A DNA stretch of 12,412 bases from PCC-7336 sp039817825 (lineage in GTDB: Bacteria > Cyanobacteriota > Cyanobacteriia > Thermostichales > PCC-7336): the NCBI GenBank assembly GCA_039817825.1, contig JBCBVA010000114.1, positions 1-12,412 of the forward strand, written 5' to 3'. This document shows positions 7,068 through 12,412 of the stretch, in pieces. The notes below the pieces were generated by a model. The model saw only the letters and a program-made list of their open reading frames with translations. It was not told the origin of the DNA and did no database searches. A program made the translations under genes and the position numbers. Each line of letters opens with the position of its first letter. The first letter of the stretch is position 1.

Positions 7068-7676
7068 ATGAGCTTTGCATCGTCCCCACTGACAAGAGGA
7101 GTCCCATCGCAGATCGTTTCAGTCGGAAAACACTCATACGGGGTGAGTGGAATTAGCATTGCCTCCTGGCGAGAAGGAGCAAACCTCTATATCGGTTCGT
7201 TTAACTCAATAGCGGGTGGTCTCCGAGTCTTTCTCGGAGGCAACCACCGTGTTGACTGGGGGTCAACATTTCCCTTTGGACATGTATTGCAGGAGTCTTT
7301 CCCCAATGGCCAGATCAACGGTCACGGCCACCCTTCTACCAACGGACATGTGGTCATTGAAAATGATGTTTGGATCGGGGAGGGGTGCGCAATTTTAAGT
7401 GGAGTCACCATTGGCTCAGGTAGTGTTGTTGCCGCCAAATCAGTCGTCACCAAAAGCGTTCCCCCATACGCAATTGTGGGTGGAAATCCAGCCAAACTGA
7501 TTCGATTTCGATTCACTGATGAAATAATCAATCAGCTCTTAGCTTTAAAGTGGTGGGACTTGGATGATTCGGTCATTGATTCCATCGTGCCTCTGCTGCA
7601 AAGTCCCATGTCTTCAGCGACCATCGCTCGAATAACCGACATGGCCGCTCAGGCAACAGATACAGCCCCTAGCTGA
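7068..7676 (+). CDS. CatB-like (xenobiotic acetyltransferase family) O-acetyltransferase
   Basis: A 202-residue acyltransferase of the left-handed beta-helix (hexapeptide repeat) group, which moves acetyl from acetyl-CoA to a hydroxyl group of a sugar, antibiotic or polysaccharide in the cytoplasm. The XAT/CatB signature is clear: hexapeptide turns from about 35 (YIGSFNSIAGGLRVFLGG), the catalytic His in GGNHRVDW (His60) followed by STFPF (66-70), a loop, then VIENDVWIGEGCAILSGVTIG (97-116), GSVVAAKSVVTKSVPPYAIVGGNPAK (118-143) and a C-terminal helical part with LKWWDL (160-165). The substrate cannot be told from sequence; family members include chloramphenicol and streptogramin acetyltransferases as well as surface-sugar enzymes. 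With no glycan genes next to it, it is isolated. It has no HIP1 core, and GGCGGTGG upstream is only a weak Shine-Dalgarno site. Confidence 0.9.
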   Translation: MSFASSPLTRGVPSQIVSVGKHSYGVSGISIASWREGANLYIGSFNSIAGGLRVFLGGNHRVDWGSTFPFGHVLQESFPNGQINGHGHPSTNGHVVIENDVWIGEGCAILSGVTIGSGSVVAAKSVVTKSVPPYAIVGGNPAKLIRFRFTDEIINQLLALKWWDLDDSVIDSIVPLLQSPMSSATIARITDMAAQATDTAPS

Positions 7677-7723
7677 GTCGTATGGCAGTTGATCCAGTAT
7701 CGCAGTAGCCGATAAGCTCGACA

Positions 7724-8116
7724 TTACCCTCGACAGGTCGAACACACCCCATAAAAATCCAGTACGTGCCGTTCGATTTGAAAATCGTATTTCTCTGATA
7801 ACTGCCGCTCCAACGCACTCACCGGACAGCTCGACAACGGCAATACCTTGCGGCACGAGGTGCAAATTAAATGATGGCTACTGTGACTACTCTGGGCCGC
7901 CAGTTGGTAATACGCTTGGTTATCTTCTAAATCTAATTGCTGCAAAAAGCCACCATCTTTCAACGAGGCGATCGCCCGATAGACAGTGGCCAACCCTACC
8001 GGGCGATCGCTCTCCCGCAACTGCATAAAAATCTCTTGGGCAGACAGCGGCTGAGACCGCCCATCCAGCGCATCCAAAACCGCCTGTTCGCCTCGCGTAT
8101 GGTTGATTGCGGCCAT
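7724..8116 (-). CDS. zur: Fur-family metalloregulator, probably Zur (FurB)
   Basis: A 130-residue DNA-binding repressor of the Fur family. Residues 1-70 form the winged helix, with recognition helix GLATVYRAIASL (41-52). The C-terminal dimerisation and metal part has SHSSHHLICTSC (77-88) and the structural zinc cysteines in two CxxC pairs (Cys85/Cys88 and Cys125/Cys128). The segment CPVSALERQL ... FYGVC resembles the zinc-sensing Zur/FurB branch of cyanobacteria rather than FurA or PerR, so zinc-dependent repression of uptake genes is the likely role. Assignment within the family is by memory of consensus and is less certain than the family itself. It is transcribed alone, convergent with the acetyltransferase (47-base spacer). 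No zinc transport gene lies in the window. It contains two HIP1 octamers. Confidence 0.9.
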   Translation of the reverse strand: MAAINHTRGEQAVLDALDGRSQPLSAQEIFMQLRESDRPVGLATVYRAIASLKDGGFLQQLDLEDNQAYYQLAAQSSHSSHHLICTSCRKVLPLSSCPVSALERQLSEKYDFQIERHVLDFYGVCSTCRG

Positions 8117-8431
8117 AGGTGTGCTCAGAACTACCGTCTACCTCAATTATCTAAAATTTCGCTCCAAGGTCTAAAAATCAATCTCTGAGTCAAATATCAA
8201 TCAATCCAGCCCGTTCGTTCGGCGTACTGTGAGAGATGTCATTTCTCTACGAGCAGGGCGGAGCAGGTTGGCGACACCCTTCAATTCCCCAATTTTACGT
8301 TGGCAAGGCACCGGAAGAAAGACGAAAAGCTGCGGAGGAAGAGCGTCTACAGTACGGACACTGGGGAACGATTCTGAACTGCTCTAGCAATTGCCAGAGA
8401 TTCACCAGACAAGAAGCGTCGTTCGACTCTC
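8117..8431. other. Spacer between zur and the DUF1825 gene
   Basis: This stretch should carry the zur promoter. On the minus strand TAGATAAT (8153-8146) is a -10-like box without a good -35, and its ATTATC core resembles half of the cyanobacterial Zur box (TGATAAT-N-ATTATCA), so weak autoregulation is possible. ATCAAT repeats three times between about 8177 and 8205. A plus-strand open frame begins at 8236, but runs into the opposite strand of the DUF1825 gene. An imperfect hairpin (CTCT-a-GC / GC-c-AGAG, 8382-8399) lies downstream of the DUF1825 gene. Confidence 0.4.
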
Positions 8432-8749
8432 TTACGGCTCGATCTCGGACTTCATCCGTTCTAACGTTTTATTCATCTGGTCAAACATCTGAGTGGGCGA
8501 GATCCCCATGCTGCCAAACTGACTCTGAAGCTGTTTCATACTCATTTGGGCCATGAAGTCATCTGACAGTTCCATCCGCTTCATGAAAATCTTTTGACGA
8601 TCCATCAGCTCTTCCATCTGGCTGATGAACATCTTTTTGCCTTCGCGGTCAAATTTGCCGTAATCGCCTCCCAGTTTCATCAAAGACTGGAAGTCATTGA
8701 ACAGCTCTTGAGCTTCTTTTTGAACAATATCGGAGTCGAAGAAACCCAT
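8432..8749 (-). CDS. DUF1825 family protein
   Basis: A 105-residue soluble protein of the cyanobacterial DUF1825 family; the biochemical role is not known. The family pattern is complete: MGFFDSDIVQKEAQELFND at the start, LMKLGGDYGKFDREGKKMF (23-41), a Met-rich helix (EELMDRQKIFMKRMELSDDF, split here by a turn), and SPTQMFDQMNKTLERM near the end. It is predicted all-helical and highly charged, without cysteine. The start at 8749 is well supported: GAGGTG lies about 5 bases upstream on the coding strand. It is the only gene between two long spacers and is probably transcribed alone, though doxX lies upstream in the same direction 320 bases away. Confidence 0.93.
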   Translation of the reverse strand: MGFFDSDIVQKEAQELFNDFQSLMKLGGDYGKFDREGKKMFISQMEELMDRQKIFMKRMELSDDFMAQMSMKQLQSQFGSMGISPTQMFDQMNKTLERMKSEIEP

Positions 8750-9069
8750 CGGTCACCTCGCTAAACAGTCGTGGCCATCGCATTTACAGCCATTCTCATC
8801 CTAACGGATGGGACTTTACAATTTAGGTGAATCCCCCGATCTGTTGAGGAGGGTCGAGGTGGGGATTCCCGCCAAAGTCGAGGGTGGTTAAAAACAGCCT
8901 TGTTTGTTTCCCGAGGAGTCCTCCCCCATCCCTGGAGAGAAGTTCTGGGGGAGCGACACTCGATCGGACAGATAGCTAGTACTATCCATCTCAAACCTTT
9001 TGCTCTCTCAGCGAAAACCAGTAGACTAGCGCTTATGACAGCGCTAGACCGATTAGCCTGAGATGTGCG
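8750..9069. repeat. Stem-loop-rich spacer, possible dispersed repeat
   Basis: No gene is supported, but inverted repeats are dense: CATCC/GGATG (8797-8810), GAATCCCC/GGGGATTC (8829-8836 with 8861-8868), AAACA/TGTTT (near 8892-8905), CTCCCCCA/TGGGGGAG (8921-8928 with 8946-8953), GATAG/CTATC (near 8971-8986) and CTAGCGCT/AGCGCTAG (9026-9047). The block around 8829-8953 has the purine/pyrimidine-skewed look of dispersed intergenic repeats of cyanobacteria. It could equally be a structured leader of the DUF1825 gene or a small RNA. Only the pairings are seen; the role is inferred. Confidence 0.45.
9026..9047 (-). terminator. Possible terminator hairpin after doxX
   Basis: CTAGCGCT, TATGAC, AGCGCTAG: perfect 8-bp arms with a 6-base loop, 22 bases past the doxX stop on its strand. 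Only a TTTT follows further on (TGGTTTTCGC), so it is a weak intrinsic terminator at best, or a transcript-end stabiliser. Confidence 0.4.
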
Positions 9070-9570
9070 TTATGAAGCGGCTTGCTGCTCTGAGCTGAGG
9101 CCAAGGGTGGTGGCCAACCAGCGAGACAACCAACGATCGCCCGAGTAGATGCCCGATCCATTGATGGCGAGAAAGGCGAACGCCGCAAAGTAAATGGCCG
9201 ACAGTTCCAAGTACGGCAGGCTGAACCCAGCTACCAAGATGTGATGGTAAATCGCTACAGCCATCGTGCCCGCTAACGCGATCGCCGCTGGACGGCTGAA
9301 AATCCCCAACATCAACAGCACCGATCCCACGATCTCTGTATAGGCTGCGCAGTACGCAAAAAAGATGGGAAAGGGCAGTCCAATCACTTGGACGTAGGCG
9401 ACGGCGAATCCTTCAATGTCGGCCAACTTATCAAAGCCGTTGTGGATCATCATGATCCCCAAGACCACTCGGAACACGGTCCAAGCAACCTGCCGAGACC
9501 AGGATCGCACTTCAGTGCTCGGCTGGAGAACCGCGAGCGCCAGGTTTGCTGTACGCCGAACAATATTCAT
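9070..9570 (-). CDS. DoxX-like membrane protein
   Basis: A 166-residue integral membrane protein of the DoxX family (DoxX/DoxD/YphA type), small four-helix proteins often linked to redox or thiol stress. Membrane helices are at about 28-47, 66-90, 93-112 and 120-138. Family motifs are visible: HNGFDKLADIEGF (43-55), a conserved Glu in AYTEIVGSVLLMLGIFSRPAA (76-96) and FLAINGSGIYSGDRWL near the end. The longest open frame reaches 9774, but ATG 9570 is the start: GGAG lies 7 bases upstream, and the extra 68 residues look non-coding. The sequence upstream on the coding strand is AT-rich (TTTAATTTTATTTTTG ... TAGATATAGATAT), fitting a promoter about 30-60 bases before the start. It contains one HIP1 octamer. 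No thiosulfate or quinone-oxidase gene is near, so the partner is unknown. Confidence 0.9.
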   Translation of the reverse strand: MNIVRRTANLALAVLQPSTEVRSWSRQVAWTVFRVVLGIMMIHNGFDKLADIEGFAVAYVQVIGLPFPIFFAYCAAYTEIVGSVLLMLGIFSRPAAIALAGTMAVAIYHHILVAGFSLPYLELSAIYFAAFAFLAINGSGIYSGDRWLSRWLATTLGLSSEQQAAS

Positions 9571-10023
9571 TTGTTGTCTCCGCAAATGCAAAATATCTAT
9601 ATCTAAGTTAACAAAAATAAAATTAAATGACTTTAGTCGCTCGCAGATAGAGTTCGCCGAGCGCGCAGTGTTTTGCGATGCTATCTGCCATGAGGATCGC
9701 GCCGTAAGAACGATAGCGAATGCTGTGATCCATGGTCTGGGCATGAATTTGAAAGATTTGTCTCTGTTACTCACCGATACGACGTATACCGGACAGCGTG
9801 AGGAAACCGTTATGCGTATAGCAAGCGCTTCTAGAGATCGAGAGAGATATTACTTAATGAGAGATTCACTCAAACTATGAGCGATCTGAGGTGCAGCTTT
9901 CGGAATTATTCGAAACGTCGCTCCTCTCCACGACGCTTTAACCAGCACTGAGTCTGACGTTGCTAGGAAGCATGTCATCTCTCACTCTGCCGGACCGAAC
10001 ATAGTTTGAATTGTCGGCAACCA
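9571..10023. other. Spacer between doxX and the beta-barrel gene
   Basis: The 453 bases contain an open frame of 154 codons (9416-9880, plus) that overlaps doxX antisense and has no protein-like features, so I do not call it. Two structures stand out: a hairpin AAACGTCG / CGACGCTTT with one mismatch (9913-9920 with 9931-9938, 10-base loop) downstream of the beta-barrel gene, where a terminator would be expected, and a 10-bp inverted repeat, TCAAACTATG (9870-9879) with CATAGTTTGA (10000-10009), enclosing it. Confidence 0.4.
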
Positions 10024-10809
10024 TCAGAACAATTTGACTTCTAAAAACACGCCAACCGCAATGTCATCGGCTCCAACACTGTGTCGCCAATTCACTTGGC
10101 TGGCCAGTCGCAACTTGCGGGTGAGGTGGTATGCCGCTGTGACCGATCCCAAGGTCGCTTCGTCACCGGCAAAGGGGTCGAGCAGGCTGTACGACACGGC
10201 TAAATCAGCAGCCCCTGGCGCAAGGGCAATGGTCCCCAATAGGCCAACATTGATGCCGTCGTTGATGCGATCTCCCAAATCGAGATGGCGAAACCCCATT
10301 AGCGGCGAGACGTTGAAGTAAGATCCACGAGGAAACAGGTAATACCCCAAATCGACGCCATAGTCTTCATCTGATTGCTCGTCAAATGCCGCCCGATAGT
10401 GCCCTCTGACGAACGCGCGATCGTACAGAGTCAGATCTTCAACCCCAACTTGCCATTCGCGGTTGCTGGCCACCCCCAACCGCACTCGCGGCGGCAGCGC
10501 CGGAGTATTGCGAATTTCATCCAAAATATTGGGGGGATCGTCCTGCCATTGCTGCCAAACGGGGCTGTCGTCTAGGATTTCGTCGGTTGGACGAGTATGG
10601 TCTGGAGTGATATCGGAGGGTGGAGTGGCTTGGGCAATTGCTTCTGAGGGCAGGGACGGTTGGGCTGTAACAGGAGTGGCACTCACACATAGAAGCAATG
10701 CGAGCGCTCCCCCACCTACCATCCTTCCACGCGCAATGCATGTAGCGAAACACCTATAGTTGGCAAGAGATCGGCCTGGTAACTTGGCCCGAACAGTTGA
10801 CTGATTCAT
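10024..10809 (-). CDS. Exported protein, probably an outer-membrane beta-barrel
   Basis: A 261-residue protein with a long basic N-terminal region and a Sec signal peptide: hydrophobic core GGGALALLLCVSATP (32-46), likely cleavage after PVTA (about 49). A Pro/Asp/Gln-rich linker follows (50-105). From about 107 on, alternating hydrophobic/polar strands run to the end (RVRLGVASNREWQVGVEDL, DYGVDLGYYLF, INVGLLGTIALAP, ADLAVSYSLL, ATLGSVTAAYHL, DIAVGVFLEVKLF). The last residue is Phe in VKLF, the usual outer-membrane insertion signal. About 8 strands are plausible. The precise family is unknown. The start at 10809 has GGAG 11 bases upstream; a shorter start at ATG 10722 leaves a tidy signal peptide but a poorly spaced ribosome site. 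The open frame to 10944 adds residues without support. Confidence 0.75.
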   Translation of the reverse strand: MNQSTVRAKLPGRSLANYRCFATCIARGRMVGGGALALLLCVSATPVTAQPSLPSEAIAQATPPSDITPDHTRPTDEILDDSPVWQQWQDDPPNILDEIRNTPALPPRVRLGVASNREWQVGVEDLTLYDRAFVRGHYRAAFDEQSDEDYGVDLGYYLFPRGSYFNVSPLMGFRHLDLGDRINDGINVGLLGTIALAPGAADLAVSYSLLDPFAGDEATLGSVTAAYHLTRKLRLASQVNWRHSVGADDIAVGVFLEVKLF

Positions 10810-11271
10810 CACACAAGCCACTCCATTTGCGCCACAATTTAGATAACTGCAGACAGCCTCAAGAATAGCGAGTGCGAGCAAGCCTGCCGATAGAGAGTTG
10901 TTCTCAACAGGTGGATCGTCCTCTAGCCTGTGCCATTCATCCACACCGCTAGACGGGTGACATACTTCCTCAACTCCTGCTTCAGGCCGCGCGACTTCAC
11001 GACCCTACCGTGCCAACAGATTGGCGACGTCTCAATGTCCAGCGCTGTGTCGGTCATAGGAATTCAGGCAGGCATTACCGACTGGCATCCCCCCCCCGGC
11101 ATCCCCGTTAGGTAGCGCTCAAACTGGAGACAGAATGTGGAGCCACGCCTCTTCCAATCTGGATTCTGCTCAGCAACCATTCCCTCTTCCGCGATATCTC
11201 TGCAGCAACAAACAGACACCGGCCACCCAGCAATTTCACGTACATTAATCGGGCACTCAGCCTGAGCCGGT

Positions 11272-11285
11272 CAGTATGTATACTG
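11272..11285. repeat. Palindrome just upstream of the promoter
   Basis: CAGTAT, GT, ATACTG: 6-bp arms around a 2-base centre, ending at the base before the -35 box. The position fits an operator or activator site of a dimeric regulator; the protein is unknown. Confidence 0.4.
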
Positions 11286-11315
11286 TTGTTGAACTATCAA
11301 AGGTATGGTTATAAC
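11286..11315 (+). promoter_or_regulatory. Probable promoter of the receiver gene
   Basis: TTGTTG (11286-11291) and TATAAC (11310-11315), 18 bases apart, match a sigma70-type promoter; TTGAAC at 11289 is an alternative -35 with 15-base spacing. A transcript would start near 11322, so the start at TTG 11286 would not be in the message, which supports ATG 11352. The -10 box lies inside an inverted repeat, GTATGG (11303-11308) with CCATAC (11318-11323). Confidence 0.45.
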
Positions 11316-11351
11316 TTCCATACTCGCAAACAATCGCTGCCGTCTGGGGTT

Positions 11352-12059
11352 ATGAACGCAACGGACTCAACCACAATTCGCGTACTAATTGCAGACGAGC
11401 AAGGGCTGGCTCAGCCCATGCTGAAAACGTATTTGAATGACGATCCCTCAATTCAATTGGTGGGGAGCAATGGTGGGAACCAATCCACTATTGCCCTGAT
11501 TCAGATGCACAAGCCCGACGTCACTATTTTGGATATCGAGCGATTGGGCAGCGATGGATTGATTGCGGTCCAGGCGATCGCCCATCACTGTCCCGAGACA
11601 AAAGTATTAATCCTGAGTAGCCGCAACGACTCAACCCTGCTTAACAAAGCCCTGCAGCTCGGTGTGAAGGGATATCTGGATCGGGCTACACCTCCTTCCG
11701 AATTGATCGACGCCATTCACTACATCCATAAGGGCTACTTACAGTTGGGACCGGGGCTAATCGAGCAGATGCTCAGCAGCCGCTCAGCGGAAGTCAACCA
11801 GCCTCCAGCCCGTCGCACCAGCCTGCGTCCGATTCGCTCCGAAGCCCCCACAGATGAGTCTGAAGAACAACCGACTTCCGAGCTGGGCGATCGCGATCAA
11901 ATGACGCAGATGCTGTTCAAAGCTCGCGTCCAGGATAGCCAGCAAAATTCCTCCACCATTCAACGGATCAAGCGGCTCGAACGGGCTGTCATGAATCTAT
12001 GGGTAGCCCTGGCTGTCTTGGCCTCAATTGGGTTCGCCATCGTTTTGGCCACCAGCTAA
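11352..12059 (+). CDS. Response-regulator receiver with C-terminal membrane anchor
   Basis: A 235-residue protein. Residues 9-128 are a receiver domain: acidic pair Asp15-Glu16 (VLIADEQ), phospho-acceptor Asp61 (VTILDIERL), Ser89/Ser90 (VLILSS) and the GVKGYLDRATPPSELIDAI end, closest to NarL/FixJ-type receivers. The usual conserved Lys of GYLLK appears to be Arg111, which is unusual. Instead of a helix-turn-helix, a disordered Pro/Ser/Arg linker (about 142-185) follows, then a helix (RIKRLERAVMN) and a single membrane segment (about 215-232, LWVALAVLASIGFAIVLA) ending three residues later. The receiver is therefore probably held at the membrane, cytoplasm-facing, and acts by protein contact rather than by binding DNA. 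The start at 11352 has only GGGG nearby; a TTG at 11286 would lie on the promoter. Two HIP1 octamers. No histidine kinase is adjacent. Confidence 0.85.
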   Translation: MNATDSTTIRVLIADEQGLAQPMLKTYLNDDPSIQLVGSNGGNQSTIALIQMHKPDVTILDIERLGSDGLIAVQAIAHHCPETKVLILSSRNDSTLLNKALQLGVKGYLDRATPPSELIDAIHYIHKGYLQLGPGLIEQMLSSRSAEVNQPPARRTSLRPIRSEAPTDESEEQPTSELGDRDQMTQMLFKARVQDSQQNSSTIQRIKRLERAVMNLWVALAVLASIGFAIVLATS

Positions 12060-12412
12060 CTGCTATATCATCCGATCTCCACCCCCGTTTACAATCGGCG
12101 CAGCGTCAATGCTGATGACCAGCTGCTTCGCGCAACGGTAAAGGACACGGTGGGGGTAAATCGGATCGAGCCTCCACACACAGTGCAGGTTTTACTTGCC
12201 ACTTCTGGACGCTAAGCTCCCATCTTCACGCCTCGTCTTAAAAGGCTACGGTTGCTTTGTTGCAATCATTTTTTACCACTCATTATGGCTAGTTAGACAG
12301 TTTTAATCCAGATAGAATTCCTCTCCACCTGGCACTCGTCATAGAAGCCGTCAATGCAGATAGGTTTTAATCTAAGTTGACGATATTTTGACCGTGAAAA
12401 TAGTTGCATGCT
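12060..12412. other. Right-end spacer without a gene
   Basis: All frames are short and carry no recognisable protein. Besides the hairpin at 12250-12274, TTGACG (12377-12382) near the edge could be a -35 box of a gene beyond the window; the matching -10 position reads ATAGTT, a poor match. Confidence 0.5.
12250..12274 (+). terminator. Intrinsic terminator candidate
   Basis: GGTTGC (12250-12255), a 6-base loop TTTGTT, and GCAATC (12262-12267) form a 6-bp stem with one G-U pair, followed after one base by TTTTTT (12269-12274). It is about 190 bases past the stop of the receiver gene and is the only hairpin with a proper T-tract in the window. The stem is modest, so efficiency is uncertain. Confidence 0.45.

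Larger units (their letters stand above)
10810..11351. other. Divergent regulatory region
   Basis: This separates the leftward beta-barrel gene from the rightward receiver gene. No coding frame of quality is present; a 61-codon frame (10930-11115) lacks any domain. A run of nine C (11089-11097) stands alone near the middle. The right end holds a good promoter for the receiver gene with flanking palindromes. No convincing promoter for the leftward gene is visible, although TATCTA (about 10848-10843, minus) could be a -10 box. Confidence 0.45.

Noticed and set aside
8410..8435. GTTCGACTC, which resembles a tRNA T-loop
   Set aside because: The flanking bases do not form a T-stem and no acceptor or anticodon arm can be drawn.
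8236..8556. Plus-strand open frame of 106 codons
   Set aside because: Its second part is antisense to the well-supported DUF1825 gene and is rich in Ser, Thr and Cys without any domain. The first 45 residues look slightly protein-like but have no homology I recognise.
9571..9774. N-terminal extension of the DoxX-like protein by 68 residues
   Set aside because: ATG 9570 has a well-spaced GGAG; the extension crosses the AT-rich promoter-like stretch.
9416..9880. Plus-strand open frame of 154 codons
   Set aside because: It overlaps doxX antisense, has no Shine-Dalgarno site, and its composition is that of a shadow frame.
4879..12388. Twelve-base match AAGTTGACGATA at 4879 and 12375
   Set aside because: Repeats of this length are expected by chance in a window of this size, and the flanks do not match.

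Overview
The window most likely comes from a cyanobacterium. The palindrome GCGATCGC (the HIP1 element typical of many cyanobacteria) occurs 11 times in 12.4 kb. One small protein belongs to the cyanobacterial DUF1825 family, and the other genes (folC, a UPF0754/DUF445 membrane protein, a Zur-type Fur regulator, a DoxX-like protein) fit the same background. Coding GC is moderate to slightly high. I cannot name the genus. I see no rRNA, tRNA, intact insertion sequence, prophage or CRISPR array.

Layout, left to right. 1-229: leader region with a possible promoter and a doubtful minus-strand open frame running off the edge. 230-700 (+): small exported protein of unknown function. 755-1762 (-): membrane-anchored TPR protein, convergent with the first. 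1763-2399: about 640 bases with no convincing gene, holding a perfect 8-bp-arm palindrome. 2400-3371 (+): two-part protein with Pro/Ser-rich head, acidic linker and basic tail, followed 88 bases later by folC (3460-4770, +). 5074-6297 (+): DUF445/UPF0754 membrane protein starting at TTG. 6302-6784 (-): 160-residue protein of unknown function, tail to tail with the previous gene. Immediately upstream of it is what looks like a broken reading frame (6817-6961, -). 7068-7676 (+): hexapeptide-repeat acetyltransferase. 7724-8116 (-): Zur-type regulator. 8432-8749 (-): DUF1825 protein. 8750-9069: stem-loop-rich spacer. 9070-9570 (-): DoxX-like membrane protein. 10024-10809 (-): exported, probably outer-membrane beta-barrel protein. 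11352-12059 (+): response-regulator receiver domain with a C-terminal membrane segment and no DNA-binding domain, with a good promoter flanked by palindromes. 12060-12412: terminator-like hairpin, then no gene.

Most genes are single transcription units in alternating orientation; the only likely operon is the 2400-3371 gene with folC. Annotation starts were moved inward from the longest open frame for six genes (TPR protein, folC, 160-residue protein, DoxX, beta-barrel protein, receiver), using Shine-Dalgarno sites, promoter position or the family start. No multi-gene novel system is evident. The parts most worth following are the membrane-tethered receiver, and the HIP1-free block 6302-7676 with its broken frame, unknown helical protein and acetyltransferase, which may be acquired DNA.
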